A DNA stretch of 64,000 nucleotides from Aldrovandia affinis (Eukaryota > Chordata > Actinopteri > Notacanthiformes > Halosauridae), in assembly GCA_029706075.1 (NCBI GenBank), contig JAINUG010000052.1, forward strand, positions 2,197,498-2,261,497, read 5' to 3'. The position numbers were made by a program, and so were the translations under genes. The notes beneath the pieces were generated by a model. The model ran no database searches and was not told where the DNA came from. It worked only from the letters and a program-made list of their open reading frames with translations. Positions 55,882 through 64,000 of the stretch are shown one piece after another. Position 1 is the stretch's first letter, and each line of letters opens with the position of its first letter.

Positions 55882-56206
55882 GGGGCCTCGGGTGGTGTAA
55901 CGGTCAAAGCATTTGCCCGGAACGCAGGTTGCCCACTGCAGCAGCGGTTCGAAACCCGGCTGTGCCAGCCTGGCTCTGGCCGGGAGCGGCGATTGGTTGT
56001 CCGCCCTAGGGGGAGTGCGAGCCGGCACAAGCCCGCCGAGAAGCACGAAGGGTGTCTCTAGAAAGTAGGTGGGCGAGTTCCGTCTCAGAGGAGGTGAATC
56101 ATCGCCGGCCTCGGGGAATTAGCTTTCCCCATAGTGACGGGCCGCAAGTTCATGGGGGAGGGCGAATCGAAAGAAATAGAGGGTATAATTGGCTACCGAT
56201 TGGCTA
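55882..56206 (+). mobile_element. SINE family B, second head type, near full length
   Basis: GGCCTCGGGTGGTGTAACGG + TCAAAGCATTTGCCCGG, box B CGGTTCGAAACCCGGCTG, body CGGAGCGGCGATTGGTTG, and tail AGAGGGTATAATTGGCTACC, with a repeated ATTGGCTAC at the end. Confidence 0.92.
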
Positions 56207-56644
56207 CTTTCTCTCATGGTGTACACCTTTCTGCGCTTTTCGTCTTGACCCATCTTAGATCTGCAGTGAAAAGGAGCACAGTCCCCCTCCACTGGAGTCT
56301 GCAAATTTCAGGTCGTGGCTTGTCAGCCTTTCAGTCGTAGTTCTTAAGGCCTCCACATGCTCGCGCGACAGCCACACAACCAGGGCTCTGCAACATCAAC
56401 GCAACCTCTGCAACCTATGCGGCCACAACCTAGGATGTCGCGTACCTAGCACAAAAATCTAACTTGCAACCACAGTGAAACATTTCGCGTAGCTGCATAC
56501 CATACCTGTATATATCTATGTTAACGTTAGCTAAGCAAAACTATCGATATCTATCTAGCTAGCTAGCTAGCAACCTGGTATCACGGCTTGCTAACAGTAG
56601 CTAACGATATAGATAGCTAGCATCATTGTTCGACATGTTATAAA

Positions 56645-56896
56645 ATGAACCAGCTTCAGGAAAGATTGCCTGAAGAAGTTAGAAGGTACAGGAGTTTCCC
56701 TGCTTTCATGAAAACTTTACTGACCTTGTTCAATACATTGACGCTTACTAGTGTACAGAAGTGTAAGGACACCATGTTGCATAGGTTGTGCAGAAGTATA
56801 AATTGCCTAGTGCTTGCGACATTGTTGCATTGCGCGAACTGCGAAGATGTCGCACAAGTTGCACAGAAGCATGTAGAGGCCTTTATGATGTACTAG
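56645..56896 (+). pseudogene. Possible MADF-protein remnant of a Harbinger-type element
   Basis: MNQLQERLPEEVRRYR looks like the first helix of a MADF/Myb-like domain (typically LPEEVRKYRHLY). The following codons, except KDTM, do not fit well. MADF proteins are the DNA-binding partners encoded by PIF/Harbinger transposons. The match is short, so this could be chance. Confidence 0.35.
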
Positions 56897-57012
56897 CTCG
56901 ATGAACTATGACTATGACAGCTCTGCCTCCATTCGCTAACCAACCAATCAATGATGCGCAACATCTACGCGAAATGACGCTGCGGTCGTGAGTTCGATTT
57001 TTGTGCTAGGTA

Positions 57013-57423
57013 CAGTGCTGTGAAAAAGTATTTGTCCCCTTCCTGATTTCCCCTATTTTTGCATATTTGTCACACTGAATGGTTTCAGATCTTCATACAA
57101 AATGTAATATAAGACAAGGAGAACCCGAGTAAACACAAAATACAGTTTTTAAATGATAATTTCATTTATTGAAGGAAAAAAGTTATCCAACACCCATATC
57201 ACCCTTGTGAAAAAGTAATTGCCCCCCTGAACTTAATAACTGGTTGTGGATAACTGTTTTCCTTCAATAAATGAAATGATCATTTAAAAACTGTATTTTG
57301 TGTTTACTCGGGTTCTCCTTGTCTTATATTACATTTTGTATGAAGATCTGAAACCATTAAGTGTGACAAATATGCAAAAATAGAGGAAATCAGGAAGGGG
57401 GCAAATACTTTTTCACGGTACTG
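57013..57423. mobile_element. Complete palindromic Tc1-type MITE
   Basis: CAGTGCTGTGAAAAAGTATT at the left and AATACTTTTTCACGGTACTG at the right lie between TA dinucleotides (57011-57012 and 57424-57425). The arms 57013-57180 and 57255-57423 are nearly perfect complements, and no transposase sequence is present. It sits in the right arm of the surrounding inverted-repeat transposon. Confidence 0.93.
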
Positions 57424-57508
57424 TATGCCATCTTCTGCAACACCCTCTGCGTAGGTCGCAGAGCCCTGGTTGTGTTGCTGTCGCTCAAGCATGTAGAGGT
57501 CTTAAATT

Positions 57509-57600
57509 GCTGAGTGCTTGCGTCATTGTTGCATTGCGCGAACCACAGAGATGTCGCACAAGTTACGCAGAAGCATGTAGAGACCTTTAGGCAGCGTTCC
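57509..57600. repeat. Direct repeat of an internal part of the neighbouring transposon
   Basis: TTGTTGCATTGCGCGAACCA and AGATGTCGCACAAGTTACGC + AGAAGCATGTAGAGACC repeat 56825-56886. It looks like the end of a second, related element. Confidence 0.7.
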
Positions 57601-58538
57601 AGCAACGGGCCTGAAAGGCCAGTCGATAGTCACACCTTTGTCACACATTTCCGTAATGTTTCCGACGGTTACACCGACGAAACGACGAACAACAACAACA
57701 CGGCACGCTTGCGATTTTGTGTTAAAGTCGGGCTTCCAAGAGTGTTCGCAAGTGAGGAACTCATAGGCCTACATAAATATAACAAACACCATCAAGACTA
57801 ATTTAATTCCTTCCCCTAAACATCAAAAAATCATAAGTGCTGATAAAGCCAAGTGTTTTCGTTTGTGTTGCGTTTCTTTCCTGGGGCAACTGATGTGTAC
57901 TTTAGCATTTACGGTACACGTGGTCAGAGCAGCCAAAAAAACTGATTTTCCACTCCCCCCCAGAAAAGGAAGAGAATAAACTATTTTCTTCCAGATTATT
58001 TCATGAGATGTTGTATTGTGCCTTGAGTGGGTTTTAATTAGCCCGATTTAAATCCACTTCGGGGGCTATTATGAACAAAGGCTGTTACGGAGATGTTAAA
58101 ATAAGCTCATCGCCACAAGAATCAGCAACAACCGTTTGTGCTTTTTGATTCGCCTCAAGCATGTCTTATCACAGCTAATACATTTGCTCTGTGTTTTGTA
58201 GTTGTGGTTTTCATTGTGGTAGCCTTGAAGTCCATACCAGTCTTGTTTTGCATATTTTTGTTTCTGTTGCATCTTTTAATATTGAATTGTTCTTATTTTT
58301 TCGACAGTTTTTTGCATCACCGTGCACATCAGTCAGCATCTATTTTTATGATAAAATACTTGTGACTAAACTTAAATTTCCTATAAGTACGGTAGTACCA
58401 TTTAATATTGATAAATCTCCAAAAAAATTGTCAAATACCACATATCTTCGTTATGGTATCAGGTTCACGGATACTACCTGTATGCTAACGTGTACATTAT
58501 GTTCTCCTCATAAGCCGAAAATGTGAAAACCATATTTA
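57601..58538. other. Intronic sequence
   Basis: No gene recognised. The 111-codon and 75-codon + frames (58138-58526) have no domain. Confidence 0.35.
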
Positions 58539-58779
58539 CCCCAGTTAGCAAAAACACTCGGACTGCATTTGGGCCGACTCCCACACACGCCAAGTCTTTA
58601 TTAATCGGCCTGGATCTGGCAGCCGGAGTCGGCCCGTATCCGTTTTGAATAACTGCCCGGATCTGGTCTGAATACCGTGGCCCGCACCTAGGCCGACACT
58701 GCCGGAAGCAAGCCAGAATCGGCCTGGCAGTAAAAATATGCATGGGCCAGCGCTGGCCCGATTCCAACAAATCCAATTA

Positions 58780-59354
58780 CAGGCACTCCTCACTTAACGA
58801 CCGAGTTCCGTTCCTACGACTAGGTCGTTAAGCGAATTGGTCGATAAGCGAGGAGCCGCCCTTACCGATATTTCAAGCATACTGAACTGTTAGTGGGTTT
58901 GTGTCAACCGTCTTTAGATATTGTTTTAATGTCTGTAATAAACAGAATAGAGGAAATCAGCTCTAATATACATTACTTAGGTTTGCATACTGTAAATACA
59001 GGTAATCGTTTTTATTTATTCTGAATAAAGAAAAGGTCTAAAGGAAACTCCTTTTTGTTTTAATTTGCATAACTCTTACATATTACAGAACATAAAAATA
59101 CAATCAGCGAAAATGTATAGACGAAATATGTAGTCTTGGAGATTGCGAACGCTAGTGTAGTGAATACTGACCGACTGCGGGAACGAGACTGAGACAGAAA
59201 GGGTGATGCAGGACGAGATGCTAGACACTGAGACGCCGCGCTGCCATTTCCACGACCAAAGTTCTCGTACAGCGTACAATACCGACTGGTTGCAGAGCTG
59301 GTCGTAAGTCCGCGCGGTCGTTAAACAGGTAGGTCGTTAAGTGAGGAGTACCTG
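58780..59354. mobile_element. pogo/Tigger-like MITE
   Basis: CAGGCACTCCTCACTTAACG (58780) and GTCGTTAAGTGAGGAGTACCTG (ends 59354) are inverted and lie between TA dinucleotides (58778-58779 and 59355-59356). The TA target and the CAGGCA/CAGGTA start fit pogo-like elements. No transposase was seen in its 575 bp. Confidence 0.85.
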
Positions 59355-59956
59355 TAATCACCAGCCTCCGTTTTTAATTTTTTCGTTTTATTAATATTGC
59401 AATCAAAATGATATTTATTTTCACATCCCAGTTTCCAATAAACATTGTCAGGTTTAATGTTTTGAATGTAGGACCAACATTATATGCATTTTGCTCAATC
59501 AAATATCTCTATATCCCAATTATCAATATATATAATTATGAGTATACAGTGCATCCGGAAAGTATTCACATCGCTTCACTTTTTCCACATTTTGTTATGT
59601 TACAGCCTTATTCCAAAATGGATTAAATTCAGTTTTTTTCTCAGAATTCTACACACAATACCCCATAATGACAAAGTGAAAAACGTTTTTTAGACATTTT
59701 GGCAAATGTATTAAAAATAAAAAACGAAAATATCACATGTACATACAGTAAGTATTCACGCCGTTTGCTATGACACTCAAAATTGAGCTCAGGTGCATCC
59801 TGTTTCCACTGATCATCCTTGAGATGTTTCTGAGATAGAACTTCATTGGAGTCCACCTGTGGTAAATTCAATTGATTGGACATGATTTGGAAAGGCACAC
59901 ACCTGTCTATGTAAGGTCCCACAGTTGACAGTGCATGTCAGAGTAAAAACCAAGCC

Positions 59957-60558
59957 ATGAAGTCCTAGGAACTCTCCATAGACCTCCGAGATAGAATTGT
60001 GTTGAGGCATAGATCTGGGGAAGGGTATAAAAACATTGCTAAAGCATTGAAAGCACCCAGGAGAACAGTGGGCTCCATCATTGTGAAATGGAATAAGTTT
60101 GGAACCACCACAACTCTTCTTAGAGCTGGCCGTCTGGCCAAACTAAGTAACCGGGCAAGAAGGGACATGGTCAGGGAGGTGACCAAGAACCCAATGGCCA
60201 CTCTAAGAGAGCTTTAGAGTTCCTCTGCAGCTATGGGAGAACCTGGTAGAAGGACAAACATCTCTGCAGCACTCCATCAATCAGACCTTTATGGTAGTGG
60301 CTAGACGGAAGCTACTTCTGAGTGAAAGGTATATGACAGCCCACCTGGAGTTTGCCAAATGGTACTTAAAGGACTCTAAGAGCATCAGGAAAAAGATTAT
60401 TGACGGTTATACTACTGATGACTACGGTTAACACTTTGTTGTACGTCGCTCTGGATCTGGATAAGAGCGTCTGCCAAATGCCTATAATGTAATGTAATGT
60501 AATAATTATCCGGTCTGATGAGACACAAATTGAACTTTTTGGCCTGAATGCCAAGTGT
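59957..60558 (+). pseudogene. Tc1 transposase, N-terminal half with stops
   Basis: MKS-stop, then DLRDRIVLRHRSGEGYKNIA, KAPRRTVGSIIVKWNKFG, AGRLAKLSNRARRDMVREV and a stop after TLREL, followed by SSSAAMGEPGRRTNISAALH. After the SINE the sequence continues with the SGLMRHKLNFL frame, which in the correct frame is the SDETQIELFGLNAK region with the first catalytic Asp. The gene is cut before the second Asp. Confidence 0.88.
60401..60504 (+). mobile_element. SINE family C 3' fragment inserted in Tc1
   Basis: It contains CGTCGCTCTGGATCTGGATA + AGAGCGTCTGCCAAATGCC and ends in ATAATGTAATGTAATGTAAT. A 5-bp duplication ATTAT (60396-60400 and 60505-60509) marks the insertion. The foldback Tc1 at 35130-35150 shows the uninterrupted sequence. 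Confidence 0.9.
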
Positions 60559-60869
60559 CTTTTTTTGTTAACTAATTAATTTAGAAGAAACTTACCTACC
60601 CAACTAAATGCCTTTCTTCTCAGAATGAGAGACGTCGTCTCTCGTGCAGTTTCAGTTGAGCTTCAAAATATCCTTGTGCACTGAAGTGGATATCAAATCA
60701 CACAAAAAAAATATCTGGGCCAGATGTGTCTAGCCAGAATCGGCCCGAGAATCATGCTACCCCACCGAATCTGACCTGAGTCGGCCCGAGTGATATTCGT
60801 TGATACCGAATCTGAGCTGACTGCGTCATAACTCAGCCGGGCTCGGGCTGATTCAATGTGTTAACTGGG

Positions 60870-62115
60870 ACTGATTCCCCCCTCAAAATTTTCTTATAAA
60901 ATCTTTTTTTTTTGCTCCACTCTGATGTCATCGCCCCCCCTCCCTTAAAAGACAGAAACAGAAAGCCAAGGTTGGGGCCAAAACTGCTTTTCGATTTGCG
61001 TTTGAAATTCAAAAACGGTGGCGACAGAACAGGCAATCTGGAACAATGGAGGCTCAGAGAGAGACGGGACCGGCGCTTTCAACCAGTGGAGCAGGGGGGG
61101 ATCACACCCCCTTCACTTTCATGTCTGTGAGGGAGGGTGGGGGGGGGTCACACTATCAGTGTCTTTGGGGAAATAGGAACTTAAAGGCCACAGGGGACAG
61201 CAAGGACGAGAGAGCACGAGGGGTTTTTTGTTTAGCTGAACAGAAAGCTGAAAAATAGAAACCCTTTGATATCGTCCTCATCAGGCCCCCTGCTTTCATG
61301 CCGTGATCTTGACATTTTGTTTGAAAAAAAGATAAGTGAAGCAGGAATGCTCAGAGTGCATTTCTGTGTATGAGATGCAGCGCTGTCCAACGATGTCACG
61401 CGGCGGTTAGTAGCACTCATGGTGCTCAATAACGCCAGTGCTGCGATTCGTTGCGATGGTGTGGTCGTAAGAGCGGTAATGCTAGGTCTAGATGACAGCA
61501 CAGCACCGATAAGTACATTTGAATCTGTAGATAATGTACAGTACTGGGCTAATGTGAGCGTCCCTCCTTTTTGACTTGTGCAAGGGATGCATCGTCTGTC
61601 TTTTGTCTCTGACAACATGCCTTTTTGTTTTTCTCCCCGTATTGTACTTTGTGCGGTTTTCAGAAGCGTGGCCCCCGCTGTGTCCCTTCTGTCTGTCCGC
61701 ACTCCCCCGTTAACTCCGAGCAGGTGACTAGATTTAACATAAATTAGTCCGAAAATGCCCCGCGTGAAGCCGTGCGCACCGAATCGAGCAATTTGTCAAA
61801 TAGCAGAGCTCGTAGCTCGCCCCTGGGCAGAGGGGGAGCTGTCATAGCTTGTGTGTGAAAGCTTCACTCACCGTAAGATCCCCGTTTTATTTTCCTTTTC
61901 TGTTTGCTTTAATTCCCCGTAGCGAGCCTCCCTCGTTAGGGCCGCGGAAAGCTGTCCACCTGCTGAAGGATCTTTTGAAAATAACTTGCGTATCAAAACC
62001 AAAAACGTGCCACAATCTTTGCAAATCTGCGTTTGTACCTACGCAATCGATTATCTTAATTTAGCGTCTTTATTTGACTCCCTTTAAAGGCCAGGCCACC
62101 TACAATGGCAGTCAT
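60870..62115. other. Intronic sequence
   Basis: No gene or repeat recognised. The 156-codon minus frame at 61232-61702 has no known domain. 61730-62060 is repeat-free and may be regulatory. Confidence 0.35.
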
Positions 62116-62305
62116 GGCTAGATAGTAACCCTATTTTATCCAACTCTCGCAAGGTTTGACTGAGTCCCCATAGTAACGACGGAAAACGTCCAACCCTAGT
62201 TCCAGCTGTTTTAGGGTTAGGGTTACCAGCTCGTCTTTGAAACATATCTCTTTATCGGCAAATACGCATGCGCGAGATCTGGGGAAAAATACGGTTACTA
62301 TCTAG
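62116..62305. mobile_element. Small MITE-like inverted repeat
   Basis: GGCTAGATAGTAACCCTATT (62116) and the inverted AATACGGTTACTATCTAGC (ends 62305) bound 190 bp without coding. A GGGTTAGGGTTACC patch lies inside. Further weak inverted similarity extends outward (GGCCACCTACA / CCTACAGTGGCC), so the true ends may be 62090 and about 62326. Confidence 0.65.
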
Positions 62306-63097
62306 CAATTACCTACAGTGGCCCAGGAAAGTGCTTTGTTTGAGTGCTGTCCAACCGAAAGCTTTCTCTGGGTTTAATTCCTGAACGCTTGTTTTTTTTT
62401 GTTTACACAAAGAGCTTGAAATTAATGTTTTTTAATCTTCAATTATAAGTATCTTTATTTCGTTTAAAAAAATGTTTTACATTTTCGTTTAAAAGTTGGC
62501 ATTTCCAACTAAAGAAAACAAAAAAAAGACATTCAGATTTACAAAAGGTTCAACAATACATTCACAAGGACAGGACACAAAACATTCGATTGGACATTAA
62601 TTACATTCACAAAACAATAATGCATTTGGATTTTGGGTCTTTTAATAAATGATAAGCACTTAGAGTATGTTTTGGATGTGGACTACAGTGAGATGGATTA
62701 TCGACACTTTGTGGAGAATGACCCAGGGTGCCTTTAAAAAAAAAAATTACTTCAGTTCAGGGGTGGGTAAAGACATCACTATCTGCTTAGGTTCCCCGTT
62801 TAATAAAACATCTAACATATCCTTTGTAAATGATGGTTTCCCTGGGGGCTTGGCTCCGGGGGGCTTTATGGTGTCTAATGCATGACAGGGAGATTGCTCC
62901 TCTAAATCATATTATTTGCTCTGGGGCTGACACCACACAAAAGTGACATCTCCCTTTAAGTGAAGAATCTTTGAAAAGCTTTCACTCCAAGTCCCAGTCA
63001 CAACTTCTGAGCATTAACTTGGCTGTGGTTCCCCCACACCCCCCCATTATGGATCTACATATTTATTGGGCAGGTCCTAACACCAACAATATAGGTA
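62306..63097. other. Intronic sequence
   Basis: No gene recognised. 62450-62630 is A/T-rich with LINE-tail-like character. 62830-63030 is repeat-free and enhancer-like (AATCATATTATTTGC, GAGCATTAACTTGG). Confidence 0.35.
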
Positions 63098-64000
63098 CAG
63101 TCAAGCCGGAAAGTCTGCACACCCCTTTCACCCTCTCCACGTTTCATTGCGTTACAGACTTATTCTACAATATATTAAGTTAATTTTTTGTCTCAAAATT
63201 CTACACAAAATAGCCCATAATGACAAAGTGAAAACAGGTTTTTAGACATTTGTGCTAATTTATTAAAAATCGAAATGTTAAATATCATATGTACACAAGT
63301 GTGCACACCCTGTCATATGACACCCAAAAGTGAGCTGAGGTGCATTTTGTTTCCACTGATACTGCTTGAGATGTTTCTACAACTTGATTCTAGTCCACCT
63401 GTGGTAAATTCAATTGATTGGACATGATTTGGAAAGGCACACACCTGTCTATATAAGGTCCCACAGTTGACAGTGCATGTCAGAGTAAAAACCAAGCCAT
63501 GAAGTCCTAGGAACTCTCCACAGACCTCCGAGATAGAATTGTGTTGAGGCATAGATCTGGGGAAGGGTATAAAAACATTTCTAAAGCATTGAAAGCACCC
63601 AGGAGAACAGTGGGCTCCATCATTGTGAAATGGAAGAAGTTTGGAACCACCACAACTCTTCTTAGAGCTGGCCGTCTGGCCAAACTCAGTAGCCGGGCAA
63701 TAAGGGCCATGGTCAGGGAGGTCTGATTGATGGAGTGCTGCAGAGATGTTTGTCCTTCTACCAGGTTCTCCCATCACTGCAGAGGAACTCTGAAGCTCTC
63801 TTAGAGTGGCCATTAGGTTTTTGGCCACCTCCCTGACCATGGCCCTTCTTGCCCGGTTACTGAGTTTGGCCAGACTGCCAGCTCTAAGAGTTGTTCCATT
63901 TCGCAATGATGGAGCCCACTGTTCTCCTGGGTGCTTTCAATGCTTTAGCAATGTTTTTATACCCTTCCCCAGATCTATTGTATGCCTCAACACAATTCTA
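63098..64000. mobile_element. Second foldback Tc1 element, cut by the window end
   Basis: It begins CAGTCAAGCCGGAAAGTCTG after TA, the same terminus as the element at 34350. The left arm 63098-63721 includes the transposase start up to the RAMVREV codons. From 63827 the sequence runs back as its inverted complement to the window edge, with a 105-bp loop (63722-63826) holding the next part of the gene in antisense. The loop differs in position and length from that of the first foldback element. The right arm lacks about 24 bp near 63895. Confidence 0.92.

Larger units (their letters stand above)
56348..57508. mobile_element. DNA transposon with long inverted repeats (Harbinger-like?), carrying a MITE
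   Basis: The left arm from GGCCTCCACATGCT (56350) runs over 150 bp through AACCAGGGCTCTGCAAC and ACCTAGCACAAAAATC and is inverted in 56990-57012 plus 57424-57504. The right arm is interrupted by the Tc1-type MITE. TTAA or TTA flanks both ends. Inside are GCTAGCTAGC runs (56560-56576) and a short frame with QERLPEEVRRYR, which resembles the start of a MADF domain as carried by Harbinger elements. Family assignment is tentative. Confidence 0.6.
59547..60561 (+). mobile_element. Tc1 element, 5' half, split by a SINE
   Basis: It begins CAGTGCATCCGGAAAGTATT after TA and is truncated at about 60561 with no right terminal repeat. It is related to the two foldback elements but with different terminal bases. 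A SINE C fragment interrupts it at 60401-60504. Confidence 0.9.
58540..60869. mobile_element. Outer repeat unit of a transposon nest
   Basis: CCCAGTTAGCA at the left and TGTTAACTGGGA at the right are inverted. Both inner flanks (58560-58770 and 60690-60860) are rich in GGCCGATTCTGGC/CGGCCCGA-type motifs found nowhere else here. I read this as one old element split by the pogo-like MITE and by the Tc1 fragment, but two separate insertions of the same repeat are possible. Confidence 0.45.

Noticed and set aside
61232..61702. 156-codon minus frame as a gene
   Set aside because: No recognisable domain, low-complexity serine/threonine content and no splice or promoter logic.
62206..62226. Interstitial telomere repeat
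   Set aside because: Only two to three TTAGGG-like units inside a MITE-like element; too short to be called a telomeric array.

Overview
This is vertebrate genomic DNA, almost certainly from a ray-finned fish. It is not bacterial or viral. The evidence is split-gene structure (one exon with splice sites), many microsatellites, tRNA-derived SINEs of teleost type (tails carrying the GGATAAAAGCGTCTGCTAA core), several Tc1 families, hAT, pogo-like and probable Harbinger-like DNA transposons, and 3' ends of L2-, CR1- and other LINEs. The species cannot be named from the sequence alone.

The only host coding sequence I can support is one 116-bp exon on the + strand at 52703-52818. Its peptide matches the segment directly after the DNA-binding DS/Dachbox-N domain of the transcription cofactor Dachshund 1 (DACH1/dach1), so it reads as exon 2. 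No DS-domain exon lies upstream and no poly-alanine or later dach exon lies downstream. On that reading 1-52702 is part of intron 1 and 52819-64000 is part of intron 2. DACH1 is known for very large introns and a gene desert full of deeply conserved enhancers. Several repeat-free, homeobox/E-box/octamer-rich stretches here (9.3-9.6, 13.6-13.9, 14.4-14.6, 17.2-19.6, 30.4-30.8, 32.7-33.6, 40.0-40.3 and 51.4-52.3 kb) are reasonable enhancer candidates, but conservation was not tested.

Layout. 0.2-3.5 kb: a 19/21-bp minisatellite split by a hAT element with 8-bp target duplications. 4-11 kb: microsatellites, SINEs and single-copy intron. 12.25-13 kb: a 53-bp minisatellite split by a second, palindromic hAT MITE. 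15-20 kb: SINEs, a long purine tract and enhancer-like sequence. 20-28 kb: tRNA-SINEs and a 1.2-kb hAT element. 28-32 kb: microsatellites and a 280-bp local direct duplication. 34.2-36 kb: a foldback Tc1. 37.6-40 kb: a SINE followed by two defective Tc1 elements back to back. 41-47.8 kb: LINE fragments, a decayed hAT transposase (TTF zinc finger type) and another deleted Tc1. 49-50 kb: CR1-like 3' UTR repeats. 52.4-53.1 kb: a 290-bp CT tract, the dach1 exon and a SINE. 55-57.6 kb: SINEs and an inverted-repeat transposon with a MITE inside it. 58.5-60.9 kb: a multi-level nest of DNA transposons. 63.1-64 kb: the start of a second foldback Tc1.

No RNA genes, CRISPR arrays, intact transposase genes or operons were seen. 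Nearly every other open reading frame in the window is a chance frame in repeats or intron.
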